Shown: positions 44,058-53,948 of the stretch, piece by piece
Position numbering within the stretch: the stretch's first letter is position 1
Layout: each line of letters starts with the position of its first letter
Assembly (NCBI GenBank): GCA_002314875.1
Contig: DCHS01000010.1
Coordinates: 7,842 to 71,841, forward strand
Origin: Prevotellaceae bacterium UBA1746
GTDB taxonomy: Bacteria; Bacteroidota; Bacteroidia; Bacteroidales; Bacteroidaceae
DNA length: 64,000 bases
Reading direction: 5' to 3'
Notes under the pieces: model-generated
The model's database searches: none
Seen by the model: the letters and a program-made list of their open reading frames with translations, nothing else
Told to the model about the DNA's origin: nothing
Program-made: the position numbers and the translations under genes

Positions 44058-46568
44058 TTAACGGAGCTGAGCACCGAGCTGCTTTTCCATAGAAGCGATG
44101 ACCTTCTTCATGATAGCATCAGTCTGCTTATCATTCATGGTCTTCGTTTCGTCCTGGATGGTAATAGCAAATGCGTAACTCTTCTTACCGGCAGGAAGAT
44201 TCTTGCCTTCGTAAACATCGAAGAGAGAAACATTCTTGATGAGCTTCTTGTCTGCAGCATAAGCAAGGCGCTCAATCTGAGCGAAGGTAACAGCCTTATC
44301 AACGAGGACTGCAAAGTCACGACGTACAGCAGGGAACTTAGGTAGTTCCTTGTAACTTACGTCCTTCTTAGAAATCTTTTTCATAAGGAGTGTCCAGTTG
44401 ATGTCAGCAAAGAACACTTCACCTTCAATCTCGCAGCCAACGCTCAATGCCTTGCGAACAAGACCAAGTTCGAGATAGAGCTTACCATTGCGGTCGGTAA
44501 CAGCAAGGCTCTTCGCGAAAATATCATTTTTGCCGTCTTCGATGAGGAAACCACCGAGGTTGATACCAAGACGGAGGAGGATATTCATCACATATGCCTT
44601 GAGTTCGTAAACGTTGCTAGCTTCGTTTGCATGAGCCCAGCTGTCTTCTACACGGTTACCGTAAAGCCACAGACCAAGATGAAGATCTTCGGTATAGCCA
44701 GCGAGAACCTTGGCAGGATTAGCCTTCAGTTCTTCTGCAGTCATACCCTCCTGAACCTGCTTCTTGCGATCAGCATCGAAATAGTAACAGTTGCCGAACT
44801 CGAAGAAACGGAGATTGCCATTCTTACGATTTGCATTATGAGCAATGCTTTCGAGACCACCAAAGAGGAGGCTCTGACGCATAACATTCAAGTCGCTTGA
44901 AAGCGGATTAATCAAGCGAACGAGATGCTCAGGAGCAAATACCTTGAGGTCATTGTAATAAGCCTCGCGGGTAAGAGAGTTGTTGAGGATTTCGTTAAAG
45001 CCAGAACCAACAAGCTGTTCACTGACAAGCTTCTGGAGCTTGTAACTGCGGTCTTCTTCACCCTTGATGGTAAGACTGGACTTCAATGAAGTAGGAATCT
45101 CAACATTATTGTAACCGTAAACACGGAGAATATCTTCTACAACATCGCAAGGACGCTGAACGTCAACGCGATAAGCAGGAATTTCAAGTACGATGCCTTC
45201 TGCGGTCTCTTCGGTAATCTTCATATCAAGAGCAGTACAGATGCGCTTAATCATCTTAGGCTCAATGGTCTTACCAACAAGATCGTGAACATACTGATAG
45301 TCGAGCTTCACTTCGAACTTCTTGGTGAGACCTTCTGCTTCAACATCAACGATTTCCATGGAGATTTCACCACCAGCAAGTTCCTTTGCCATCAAAGCAG
45401 CCTGCTTCAAAGCATACAACTGGCCATCAGGATCGATACCGCGTTCAAAACGGAAACTGGCATCAGTACTGAGACCATGGCGGCGAGCACTCTTGCGAAT
45501 CCATGTGGGATGGAAGTAAGCACTTTCAAAAAGGACGTTGGTCGTAGTTTCATAGGTACCACTACCCTTACCACCGAATACGCCAGCGATACACATAGGA
45601 TCCTCGGCATTACAAATTGCGAGGTCACGCTCACTGAGGGTATGTTCAACACCATCGAGGGTAACAAACTTGGTTCCTTCGGGCATGGTCTTTACTACAA
45701 CTTTACCACCCTTTACCATATCAGCATCAAAGCAGTGGAGAGGTTGGCCATAAGCCATCATAATGTAGTTAGTGATATCAACGATATTGTTGATAGGACG
45801 AAGACCAATAGTAGTCAACTTATCTTGCAACCACTTGGGACTTTCCTTGACTTCGCAGCCCTTAACGCTGACAGCAGAGTAGCGGGGACATGCCTCAGCA
45901 TTTTCAACAACTACTTCGATGGGAAGATCGTGGTTGTCAACCTGGAAACCATCAGCCTGGGGACGATGAAGACTTGTAGTTATGTCGTTACGAACGAGAT
46001 AAGCATAGAGGTCACGGGCAACACCCCAATGAGAACAAGCATCAGCACGATTGGGAGTGATATCCACTTCAATTACATAATCGCTCTCAAGACCAAAATA
46101 GGTTGCAGCAGGAGTACCGACAACGGTTTCTTCAGGAAGAACCATAATACCGTCGTGGCTCTTGCCAACGCCAATTTCATCTTCAGCGCAAATCATACCG
46201 TTGCTCTCTACGCCACGGAGTTTTGACTTTTTGATGGTAAATTCAGTATCACCATCGTAAAGTTTAGTGCCTAAAGTGGCAACAATTACTTTCTGACCTG
46301 CAGCAACATTAGGAGCACCGCAAACAATCTGGGTAGGCTCTTCACCATTACCGAGATCAACGGTAGTAACATGCATATGATCAGAGTTGGGGTGAGGCTC
46401 GCAAGTCAATACATGACCTACAACTAGACCCTTAAGACCACCACGGATGGTCTGTACCTCTTCCACACCATCAACTTCGAGACCGATGGAGGTAAGAGCG
46501 TCTGCTACTTCATTGGCTGTCATGTCGAAATCGACATATTCCTTCAGCCATTTATAAGATATGTTCAT
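44058..46568 (-). CDS. pheT: Phenylalanine--tRNA ligase beta subunit
   Basis: 836 residues from MNISYKWLKEYV, the family start. The frame extends 23 codons further but that part reads through the leader. Domains in order: N-terminal domain and tRNA-binding EMAP-like domain (about 40-150), B3/B4 editing domain (about 210-390), B5 DNA-binding-like domain (about 405-475), catalytic-like core, and the FDX-ACB anticodon-binding domain (about 740-836, KELPKFPAVRRDFAVLVD). The partner pheS is not in the window. The promoter box TAACTTTG lies at 46671-46678. Confidence 0.97.
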   Translation of the reverse strand: MNISYKWLKEYVDFDMTANEVADALTSIGLEVDGVEEVQTIRGGLKGLVVGHVLTCEPHPNSDHMHVTTVDLGNGEEPTQIVCGAPNVAAGQKVIVATLGTKLYDGDTEFTIKKSKLRGVESNGMICAEDEIGVGKSHDGIMVLPEETVVGTPAATYFGLESDYVIEVDITPNRADACSHWGVARDLYAYLVRNDITTSLHRPQADGFQVDNHDLPIEVVVENAEACPRYSAVSVKGCEVKESPKWLQDKLTTIGLRPINNIVDITNYIMMAYGQPLHCFDADMVKGGKVVVKTMPEGTKFVTLDGVEHTLSERDLAICNAEDPMCIAGVFGGKGSGTYETTTNVLFESAYFHPTWIRKSARRHGLSTDASFRFERGIDPDGQLYALKQAALMAKELAGGEISMEIVDVEAEGLTKKFEVKLDYQYVHDLVGKTIEPKMIKRICTALDMKITEETAEGIVLEIPAYRVDVQRPCDVVEDILRVYGYNNVEIPTSLKSSLTIKGEEDRSYKLQKLVSEQLVGSGFNEILNNSLTREAYYNDLKVFAPEHLVRLINPLSSDLNVMRQSLLFGGLESIAHNANRKNGNLRFFEFGNCYYFDADRKKQVQEGMTAEELKANPAKVLAGYTEDLHLGLWLYGNRVEDSWAHANEASNVYELKAYVMNILLRLGINLGGFLIEDGKNDIFAKSLAVTDRNGKLYLELGLVRKALSVGCEIEGEVFFADINWTLLMKKISKKDVSYKELPKFPAVRRDFAVLVDKAVTFAQIERLAYAADKKLIKNVSLFDVYEGKNLPAGKKSYAFAITIQDETKTMNDKQTDAIMKKVIASMEKQLGAQLR

Positions 46569-46670
46569 AATGGAATAATGATATTTTCGTTTAGTCCGGT
46601 ACGCACAAAAACCAACTGGTCGTGCGCGCACATACATACATTATTATTACGCATACACGCAAAATCGGCG

Positions 46671-46678
46671 CAAAGTTA
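46671..46678 (-). promoter_or_regulatory. -7 box for pheT
   Basis: The minus strand reads TAACTTTGC, a perfect TAnnTTTG, about 100 nt upstream of the chosen start. A CTTT lies near the -33 position. The leader contains the self-complementary GTGCGCGCAC and ACCAGTTGGT. Confidence 0.65.
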
Positions 46679-46752
46679 GTAATTTCTTTCGAAATTAGAA
46701 AGGTGAACCCGCTTAAATCAACAATAAAACTAAAAATTAGTGCAGATTTTAG

Positions 46753-46788
46753 ACGTTACGTAACGTAATTTTGGCAGATTTTACGTAA
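46753..46788 (+). promoter_or_regulatory. Two-site palindromic operator candidate upstream of the barrel-tamB operon
   Basis: A perfect 14-bp palindrome (ACGTTACGTAACGT, 46753-46766) contains TTACGTAA at 46756-46763, and a second TTACGTAA stands at 46781-46788, 25 bp away centre to centre. The second overlaps the likely -7 box (TAAATTCG, 46786-46793). Two identical dyads over a promoter suggest a dimeric regulator. No regulator gene is adjacent. Confidence 0.55.
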
Positions 46789-46831
46789 ATTCGCACCGCT
46801 AATAATACCCCTTTTTGAAAATTCATTCTAA

Positions 46832-47551
46832 ATGAAACGTCATATACTTGCTACCATCCTGTCATTAACGACTTTCAGCCTCGCCAGTCACGCTCAAGTC
46901 GGTCAACAATTGCACGACTTCAGCATTGGTGTAAACGGTGGTTGGTCCATGAACAAGGTGGCATTTACTCCCAAAATCAACCAGACCTATAAGATGGCGC
47001 CAACCTTCGGTCTCACACTCCGATACACCAGTGAGCGCTACTACGGAATGTATTGTGCCTTTCAGGCTGAGGTAAACTATACCGGGATGGGCTGGACGGA
47101 AGATATCTACAATCGTAATAACGAGAAAATCGAGGATACCTACACCCGTACGCTGAACTATGTTCAAGTTCCCATCCTCGCCAACCTTGGTTTCGGAAAG
47201 CATGAACGTGGATTTAAAGGGTATCTTATTGCTGGTCCTCAGTTAGGCTATCTTGTCACAGACAAAGAGGAACGTTCTGAAATCTGGACAACCGTCAGTG
47301 GTGCATATCCCGACCGTATGAACAATATCATCTCCCAATATGGTTTGAAGGTAGAGAATAAATTCGAATACGGTATTGCTGCAGGTTTAGGTTGCGAACT
47401 CTCAACCTCCATTGGTCATTTCCTCATTGAAGGTCGTTACTATATGGGGCTCTCCAACCTCTTTGGAAATGCAAAAACTGATCCTTTTGCACGAAGCAGT
47501 AATGGTAGCATTGTTGCCAAAGTCACCTACCTCTTCGACATCAGCCATTAA
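46832..47551 (+). CDS. PorT/OmpW-like outer-membrane beta-barrel protein
   Basis: 239 residues. Signal peptide MKRHILATILSLTTFSLASHA-Q. Pattern of the Bacteroidetes OMP_b-brl_2 family: FSIGVNGGWSMNKV, then APTFGLTLRYTSERYYGMYC, LNYVQVPILANLGFG, GYLIAGPQLGYLV and FEYGIAAGLGCELS. About eight strands. It ends two nt before the tamB start, so it is translated with TamB. It does not resemble TamA or BamA, so it is not the usual TamB partner; a link to TamB is inferred from position only. Confidence 0.85.
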   Translation: MKRHILATILSLTTFSLASHAQVGQQLHDFSIGVNGGWSMNKVAFTPKINQTYKMAPTFGLTLRYTSERYYGMYCAFQAEVNYTGMGWTEDIYNRNNEKIEDTYTRTLNYVQVPILANLGFGKHERGFKGYLIAGPQLGYLVTDKEERSEIWTTVSGAYPDRMNNIISQYGLKVENKFEYGIAAGLGCELSTSIGHFLIEGRYYMGLSNLFGNAKTDPFARSSNGSIVAKVTYLFDISH

Positions 47552-47553
47552 TC

Positions 47554-50500
47554 TTGAAACATCTCCGCTTAATACTGCAGATCCTGGGCTGTCTCCTAAT
47601 TGGAGGTTATGTTGCCCTGATTTTTGCCCTCGATAACTCGAGGGTGCAACAATTTATTGCCAGCAAAACAGCGGACGCCTTAGAGGAGACTCTGGGTAGT
47701 AAAGTAGAAATTGGGAGCGTTGAAGTCGGTCTTTTTAACGCGGTTGAATTACATGACGTAACACTTTATGACAAACGTGATAGTTTATTGCTTACCAGCG
47801 AATTAATCTATGGTAAGATAAGCATCACACCCCTTTTCCGCGGTAAGATTTTCCTCCGTAACATCTCGCTGCTTGATGGTATCATTAATCTCTACAAACC
47901 TTCTCCTTATGAAGATATTAACGCGAAGTTCGTCTTTGATGCTTTCAAGTCCAACAAGAAGGAAAAGAAACCGTTGAATCTCGAAATCAATTCGCTGATT
48001 CTCCGTCGTTGCCAGCTCTCCTATGATGAATTATACAAAGAATATTCTTCTGATGGTCGCTTCAATGTTCATCATCTAAAGGTTTACGATCTTTCAGCCA
48101 ATGTTTCGTTGAAAGAACTCACTGACAACAATCTCAATCTACGTGTCCGCCAATTGAGTCTTAAAGAGCAATCGGGCTTCAAACTCAACGACTTACGACT
48201 CCACCTCATTGCAGACCGCAAGCATGCCGATATCAACGGCCTGCATATCGAGTTGCCAGAGTCTCGCATTGACCAGAAAAAACTCACTGCAGACTACAAC
48301 TTCAAAGATTTCAAGACGTTCACGAGATCGTTGATCCTCAATGGTGATTTCTCCGATATTCACCTTTCCACGAACGACTTTACCGCCTTTGTTCCTAAGT
48401 TGAACGGTTTAGATGAGAGCCTCGATGTCAAGGGGCATATCAGTCTTTCCCCCGAAAAAGTCCAAATCAGGAATCTTACAATCACCGATCAGGACAAAGC
48501 ATTGGGTTTTGCTGGAAATCTAGCACTTGAACGTGATAATTCCAGTGTAAGCACAACGAAAGGTGATATTACGAAACTCACTATTGAACAACGCATTATT
48601 AACTCAGTTTTTGAGAATGTACTGAATAGGAAAGTTCCCGAACAACTTGCTGCATTAGGAACAATAAATTTCAAAGGAACTACGCAAATCAACAACAAAA
48701 AGGAAGGTTTCATAAACGGTGACATAACATCTTCCGTAGGCAATCTCCATACCGAGGCAAGCCGTATTGGACAGCAGATTCTTTTTGACGTCAACTCCTC
48801 TGATTTCAATCCGTCTCTTCTTGTAAAGAAAGAAATAATACCCTCTTTAGTCGATTTCGCTGTTAAGGGAAAAACCCTCATCACCCGTAATGCCAATGGC
48901 AAAGGCTTCAACATTGGTAATTCCAATGCTGATATAGAAATCAAGTCATTGGTAGTTAACGGTGAGCATTACGACAATCTCCATGCTCTTGCCGACTACA
49001 GCAATCGTATGGCAACGGTTCATGTAACGAGCGATAATGACGCTGCACGTCTCAAAGCGACTGTCAGCGGTCTTCTTGCATCAGCAAAGCCCTTTGCTTC
49101 TCTTCCAACCAATATTAAGGTGAATATTGATGTTGAACATTTTTCACCTACAAAACTCCATCTCACCGACAAATTCGGAAACTGCTCTCTTGCTTTCAAC
49201 GCAGATGCCGAACTCAATTCCGTTGATATCAAGGACCTTGCAGCTAATGTCAACCTGACGAATTTCACCCTTTGTGGAGATGGCAAGAGCGAAGAGCCTT
49301 TCTGTCTCAAGAATCTGAAAATCAACGTTAATCCCGTAGTTGAAGGTAATCACATCCGTCTTCGCTCGGATTTCGCAGATTTGGAATACGACGGCCCCAT
49401 TGATCCGAAAGAACTCAAGAAGATTGCCATACGTACCATTAATAAGATTCAAAAAGGTGTCTTCCGCGATTCTGAGATTCAGGAACCACGGTTCAACAAC
49501 AATGATGAGCGTATCAGTCTCGCTTTGGCTATCCGCGATACAAAGCCTCTCAAACGTTTGTTGGGCATCAACATCAGCAATACGGGTGTAATCCAGGCCA
49601 ACGGCTATTTGAGCCATGACGGCAACAACCTTTCGCTGACAGCATCTGCTCCCGGGCTCTCTTTCGGAAAATTCAGTCTGCGTGATCTCTCCGTTTTTGC
49701 TCGTAGTAACAACGGCGCCTTTAATCTTCTCGGTAAGGTCAGCAAAGCGTTGAGTAAGGGCGATCTTATCGCTGAATTCACTGCTGTCAATAAAGATGGA
49801 AAGATCCTCTCCGACTTAGAATGGGGCCAGACACAGAGCCATAGTTTCTATGGTAAAGTCTCAACCTCTACGACCCTCGATCTTCCCAACCAGGATGCCA
49901 ACGGCAATTGGAAGGGAGATTTCGGAGTCAATACCGAAGTCTTCCCAACAAACATGTGTATCAGCGATAGTATCTGGCAATTCACTCACGGTAACATCGA
50001 TTATCACAACAAACGTGTGGTTATCAACAATTTCGGATGTAACCATCACGAACAGGGCATTGCCATAAACGGAATCTATGACCGCCAGACGGAAGACACA
50101 ATTGTGGTTGATCTCCATAAAGTCGATCTGGAATACATTCTTGCACTTGCCCGTTTGAACGTGGTTGAATTTTCAGGCCACGCCACAGGAAAGGCTTATG
50201 TTCGCCAGTTAGCTGATGGCAGTCCCTGGGCTGAAGCAACAGTCAATGTTCCCGATCTTCACTTCAACCACGCCTATATGGGCAATGGTGATGTAACCCT
50301 TGGTTGGGATCATGCAGAGAAAGATATTACCATCAATGGTGATATTCGCGAAGAAGGCTGGGGTTATACTCTTGTCAATGGTTATGTGGATCCCGTCCAC
50401 AAGGATTTGGATCTCAGAACAAAGAGCCTCAACACTCAACTCGGTTTCATCAACAAATATACCGAAGGTATCTTTGCCGACGTTAATGGTCGAGCAACAG

Positions 50501-52083
50501 GAAACTGCCGTATTCACGGTGGTTTCAAAACTATTGAGTTCGAAGGCCATGAGGTTGGAAACTGTGAGGCAACAATTCCCGTCACAGGAGTTACCTACCG
50601 CGTTTCTGATGCTGATGTAGATGTTCTCCCCGATGCCTTCGTCTTTAACCACGCGGTCATCCGTGATATGTTCAACGGTGTCGGTGAGGTTTCAGGTCGT
50701 CTCGCACATACGCATATTAAAGATATGCGATATGACTTCAAACTTTCTGGAACAAATCTCCGTCTCTACGATAAGCCTCGTGAATTGGACATGCCATTCT
50801 ATGCAACCGCAAACGGAAGCGGAAATGTCCATATCTACGGCAGTCCCGGCAAGATGAATGCTGATATGAAGATATCCACCATCCCAGGCAGCGAACTGAC
50901 CTATATCCTCGACTCACCGGATGCTGACGTTTCCCAGTTGTTGACGTTCCATAAGCAGGATTCTTCCGAAGAAACCCCTACTCTTTCCACTCTGCCAACT
51001 CCCGCTGTGACGACACCAGCAGCAAATGCTACGACAACTCCCGCAGCAACATCTGCAACAGAATCCACAACGGATATCAGTCTATATTTTGAAGTGGATG
51101 TTGATGACCAGTCTTGTCTTCACATGATTACCGACGATAAAAGCGGTGATGTCATCACGGTTTACGGTAGCGGTCCTATCCAAGCGACCTATCATAACAA
51201 GAGCGGTTTCCAGATGTTTGGAACCTACAACATTGACCATGGTACCTACGGTCTAAATATCCCTTCTCTCGCCCAGCGCAGGAAGTTCGATATTCTTTCC
51301 GGCGGTCAAGTAAGCTTTACGGGAGATCCCACGGAGGCTGATGTCAATGTCAAGGCACAATATGTGGTGAACTCGGCTTCTCTGGCGGACCTTAACATCG
51401 GTTCTGCCTTTGCCAACAACACCACCCGTGTAAACTGTCTTGTCAATATCTACGGTCCCGTGAAGAACATGCAGTTCGATCTCGACTTCGACCTCCCCAA
51501 TGTATCTGAGGACGAAAAGATGATGGTTCACAACCTGATTGCCTCCGATGAAGAACGTACGATGCAGGTGCTTTATCTCCTTGGTGTCGGTCGTTTCTAC
51601 TCCTATAATTATACGAGTGCAACCCCTGGTCAGAGCCAGACTGCACTGATGATGAACTCCCTCCTATCCTCAACCCTGTCCTCACAGCTTAACAACATCA
51701 TTTCCGATGCCATTGGTTCCAGCAACTGGACTTTTGGCACGAATATCCAGACGGGCCAGATGGGATGGAACGATACGGAGATTGAAGGTCTCGTTTCCAG
51801 CCGTCTGCTGAACAACCGCCTCCTCATCAACGGTAACTTCGGCTATTCAAACCGTCAGGCTGCGACGACAAACTTCGTCGGTGACTTCGATATGCAATAT
51901 CTTATCACTCCAAAGGGAACGGTAAGCATTCGTGCTTATTCTGAAACCAATGACCGCTACTTCACCAAGTCCACCTTGACAACTCAAGGCGTTGGTCTCC
52001 AGTTGAAGCGCGATTTCAGCAATTTCCTTGACCTCTTCCGTCGAAAGAATAAATCAAAACAAAATAATCCTATTGAGAAATAG
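47554..52083 (+). CDS. tamB: TamB-family translocation/assembly protein (TTG start)
   Basis: 1509 residues. A single N-terminal membrane anchor (LRLILQILGCLLIGGYVALIF) precedes a long periplasmic repetitive beta-groove region and the C-terminal TamB (DUF490) domain from about 1150, with LQLKRDFSNFLDLF near the end. TTG is the only start that keeps the anchor helix, 2 nt after the previous stop. A Thr/Pro/Ala linker (about 1150-1170) interrupts the C-terminal half. TamB proteins bridge the inner and outer membrane for phospholipid and barrel transport. No TamA-like gene is adjacent. Confidence 0.92.
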   Translation: MKHLRLILQILGCLLIGGYVALIFALDNSRVQQFIASKTADALEETLGSKVEIGSVEVGLFNAVELHDVTLYDKRDSLLLTSELIYGKISITPLFRGKIFLRNISLLDGIINLYKPSPYEDINAKFVFDAFKSNKKEKKPLNLEINSLILRRCQLSYDELYKEYSSDGRFNVHHLKVYDLSANVSLKELTDNNLNLRVRQLSLKEQSGFKLNDLRLHLIADRKHADINGLHIELPESRIDQKKLTADYNFKDFKTFTRSLILNGDFSDIHLSTNDFTAFVPKLNGLDESLDVKGHISLSPEKVQIRNLTITDQDKALGFAGNLALERDNSSVSTTKGDITKLTIEQRIINSVFENVLNRKVPEQLAALGTINFKGTTQINNKKEGFINGDITSSVGNLHTEASRIGQQILFDVNSSDFNPSLLVKKEIIPSLVDFAVKGKTLITRNANGKGFNIGNSNADIEIKSLVVNGEHYDNLHALADYSNRMATVHVTSDNDAARLKATVSGLLASAKPFASLPTNIKVNIDVEHFSPTKLHLTDKFGNCSLAFNADAELNSVDIKDLAANVNLTNFTLCGDGKSEEPFCLKNLKINVNPVVEGNHIRLRSDFADLEYDGPIDPKELKKIAIRTINKIQKGVFRDSEIQEPRFNNNDERISLALAIRDTKPLKRLLGINISNTGVIQANGYLSHDGNNLSLTASAPGLSFGKFSLRDLSVFARSNNGAFNLLGKVSKALSKGDLIAEFTAVNKDGKILSDLEWGQTQSHSFYGKVSTSTTLDLPNQDANGNWKGDFGVNTEVFPTNMCISDSIWQFTHGNIDYHNKRVVINNFGCNHHEQGIAINGIYDRQTEDTIVVDLHKVDLEYILALARLNVVEFSGHATGKAYVRQLADGSPWAEATVNVPDLHFNHAYMGNGDVTLGWDHAEKDITINGDIREEGWGYTLVNGYVDPVHKDLDLRTKSLNTQLGFINKYTEGIFADVNGRATGNCRIHGGFKTIEFEGHEVGNCEATIPVTGVTYRVSDADVDVLPDAFVFNHAVIRDMFNGVGEVSGRLAHTHIKDMRYDFKLSGTNLRLYDKPRELDMPFYATANGSGNVHIYGSPGKMNADMKISTIPGSELTYILDSPDADVSQLLTFHKQDSSEETPTLSTLPTPAVTTPAANATTTPAATSATESTTDISLYFEVDVDDQSCLHMITDDKSGDVITVYGSGPIQATYHNKSGFQMFGTYNIDHGTYGLNIPSLAQRRKFDILSGGQVSFTGDPTEADVNVKAQYVVNSASLADLNIGSAFANNTTRVNCLVNIYGPVKNMQFDLDFDLPNVSEDEKMMVHNLIASDEERTMQVLYLLGVGRFYSYNYTSATPGQSQTALMMNSLLSSTLSSQLNNIISDAIGSSNWTFGTNIQTGQMGWNDTEIEGLVSSRLLNNRLLINGNFGYSNRQAATTNFVGDFDMQYLITPKGTVSIRAYSETNDRYFTKSTLTTQGVGLQLKRDFSNFLDLFRRKNKSKQNNPIEK

Positions 52084-52097
52084 GCCAAACAATCATT

Positions 52098-53702
52098 ATG
52101 AATCAAGAAATATCTCGTAGAAGAACGTTCGCCATCATCTCTCACCCCGATGCTGGTAAAACGACACTTACAGAAAAACTCCTCCTCTTTGGTGGACAAA
52201 TCCAGGTCGCTGGTGCAGTGAAAAGCAATAAGATCAAGAAGACTGCAACTTCCGACTGGATGGAAATTGAAAAGCAGCGTGGTATCTCCGTTACAACTTC
52301 TGTAATGGAATTCGATTATCTCCCCGATGATGCTCCCGCTGGCGATACCCCCTATAAAATCAACATCCTTGATACCCCGGGTCACCAGGACTTCGCGGAA
52401 GATACATTCCGTACCCTCACTGCTGTTGATAGTGCCATCATCGTTGTCGATGGTGCCAAAGGTGTCGAGGTCCAGACCCGAAAACTGATGACGGTCTGCC
52501 GTATGCGCAATACCCCCGTTATCATCTTTATCAATAAGATGGACCGTGAAGGTAAGGATCCCTTCGATCTCCTCGACGAACTCGAAGAAGAACTCCAGAT
52601 TAATGTACGTCCCCTCTCCTGGCCTATCAACAAGGGAGCTAGTTTCAAGGGTGTCTATAACATCTACGAAGAACAGCTCAACCTCTTCACTCCCGATAAG
52701 CAGAAGCTTACCGAAAAGATTGCCGTTGACATCAACGCTCCTGGTGAACTCGAAGCCAATGTCGGCGAGGACGATGCTGAAAAACTCCGTGAGGACCTCG
52801 AATTAGTCGATGGCGTATATCCTGAATTCGATGTAAACGATTATCTCTCCGCTAACATTGCGCCTGTATTCTTTGGTTCAGCCTTGAATAACTTCGGTGT
52901 AAAGGAACTCCTCGACTGCTTCGTCAAGATTGCTCCCTCCCCCCGTCCCACAAAAGCTGAGGAACGTGAGGTTAATCCAGAAGAAGCCAAGTTCTCTGGT
53001 TTTATCTTTAAGATTACCGCCAACATCGACCCCAACCACCGCTCTTGTATTGCATTCTGTAAGGTATGTTCTGGAAAATTCGTCCGCAACGCTCCCTACC
53101 TCCATGTTCGCAGTGGCAAGAACCTCCGTTTTTCTTCTCCCACGCAGTTCATGGCGCAACGTAAGGAAACCATTGACGAAGCATGGCCCGGCGATATCGT
53201 AGGTCTTCCTGACAATGGTGTCTTCAAAATCGGCGATACCCTGACAGAAGGTGAAGTCATGCATTTCCGCGGTCTCCCCTCATTCTCTCCAGAAATGTTC
53301 AAATACATTGAGAATGCTGACCCTATGAAGACCAAGCAGTTGCAGAAAGGTATCGACCAGCTGATGGACGAAGGTGTAGCTCAGTTGTTTGTGAACCAGT
53401 TCAATGGCCGCAAAATTATTGGTACCGTAGGTCAGTTGCAGTTCGAAGTTATCCAGTACCGTCTTGAAAACGAATACAACGCTAAGTGCCGCTGGGAACC
53501 CATTAGTCTCTACAAAGCTTGCTGGATAGAGTGTGAACCCGGCTATGAATCTGAACTTGAGGAATTCAAGAAGCGTAAGTACCAGTATATGGCTAAGGAT
53601 CGCGATGACCGCGATGTCTTCCTCGCTGACTCTGGCTACGTCCTCTCCATGGCTCAGCAGGATTTCAAGCATATCCGCTTCCACTTCACCAGCGAATTCT
53701 AA
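52098..53702 (+). CDS. prfC: Peptide chain release factor 3
   Basis: 534 residues. GTPase with RTFAIISHPDAGKTTLTEKLL (G1 loop AHPDAGKT-type), SDWMEIEKQRGISVTTSV (G2 region), DTPGHQDFAED (G3) and NKMDREGKDP (G4). Domain II and the C-terminal RF3 domain follow. It frees RF1/RF2 from ribosomes after peptide release. 14 nt after tamB. Confidence 0.96.
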   Translation: MNQEISRRRTFAIISHPDAGKTTLTEKLLLFGGQIQVAGAVKSNKIKKTATSDWMEIEKQRGISVTTSVMEFDYLPDDAPAGDTPYKINILDTPGHQDFAEDTFRTLTAVDSAIIVVDGAKGVEVQTRKLMTVCRMRNTPVIIFINKMDREGKDPFDLLDELEEELQINVRPLSWPINKGASFKGVYNIYEEQLNLFTPDKQKLTEKIAVDINAPGELEANVGEDDAEKLREDLELVDGVYPEFDVNDYLSANIAPVFFGSALNNFGVKELLDCFVKIAPSPRPTKAEEREVNPEEAKFSGFIFKITANIDPNHRSCIAFCKVCSGKFVRNAPYLHVRSGKNLRFSSPTQFMAQRKETIDEAWPGDIVGLPDNGVFKIGDTLTEGEVMHFRGLPSFSPEMFKYIENADPMKTKQLQKGIDQLMDEGVAQLFVNQFNGRKIIGTVGQLQFEVIQYRLENEYNAKCRWEPISLYKACWIECEPGYESELEEFKKRKYQYMAKDRDDRDVFLADSGYVLSMAQQDFKHIRFHFTSEF

Positions 53703-53768
53703 ATTTATCTTCTCAACTTAGCAAATTGCTCTTTTAACGCTCTTTTTTGAAAAAAAACAAGGTAAACG

Positions 53769-53801
53769 CTTGCATATTTCAAAAACTTGCCGTACATTTG
53801 C
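53769..53801 (+). promoter_or_regulatory. Promoter of tRNA-Cys (and possibly lptB)
   Basis: CTTG with TTG at 53770-53772, a 20-nt spacer, then TACATTTG at 53793-53800: a full Bacteroidetes promoter. It starts about 30 nt before the mature tRNA end. Confidence 0.75.
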
Positions 53802-53829
53802 ATCCGAATTCAGAAATGACTTCGGTTTT

Positions 53830-53901
53830 GGTACCTTGGATGAGTGGCTTAGTCACCGGTCTGCAAAACCGTGCACGGCGGTTCGAATCCGCCAGGTACC
53901 T
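53830..53901 (+). tRNA. tRNA-Cys (anticodon GCA)
   Basis: Acceptor stem GGTACCT (53830-53836) pairs with AGGTACC (53894-53900), discriminator T at 53901. The loop CTGCAAA has anticodon GCA at 53863-53865. The T stem (GGCGG/CCGCC) with TTCGAAT loop is standard. The first anticodon-stem pair is a C-T mismatch. Reads TGC/TGT codons. Confidence 0.95.
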
Positions 53902-53905
53902 CTGC

Positions 53906-53937
53906 AAAGTAGCGGCTCTCACGAGAGTTGCTACTTT
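53906..53937 (+). terminator. Hairpin between tRNA-Cys and lptB
   Basis: AAAGTAGC (53906-53913) pairs with GCTACTTT (53930-53937), with an inner CTC-ACGA-GAG helix, followed by TTG. It ends 11 nt before the lptB start. It should end the tRNA transcript, unless readthrough feeds lptB. Confidence 0.75.
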
Positions 53938-53948
53938 TTGTTTTCTAA

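Noticed and set aside
46568..46670. A phenylalanine leader peptide attenuator before pheT
   Set aside because: The frame in the leader is in phase with pheT, has only one Phe codon and no terminator hairpin follows.
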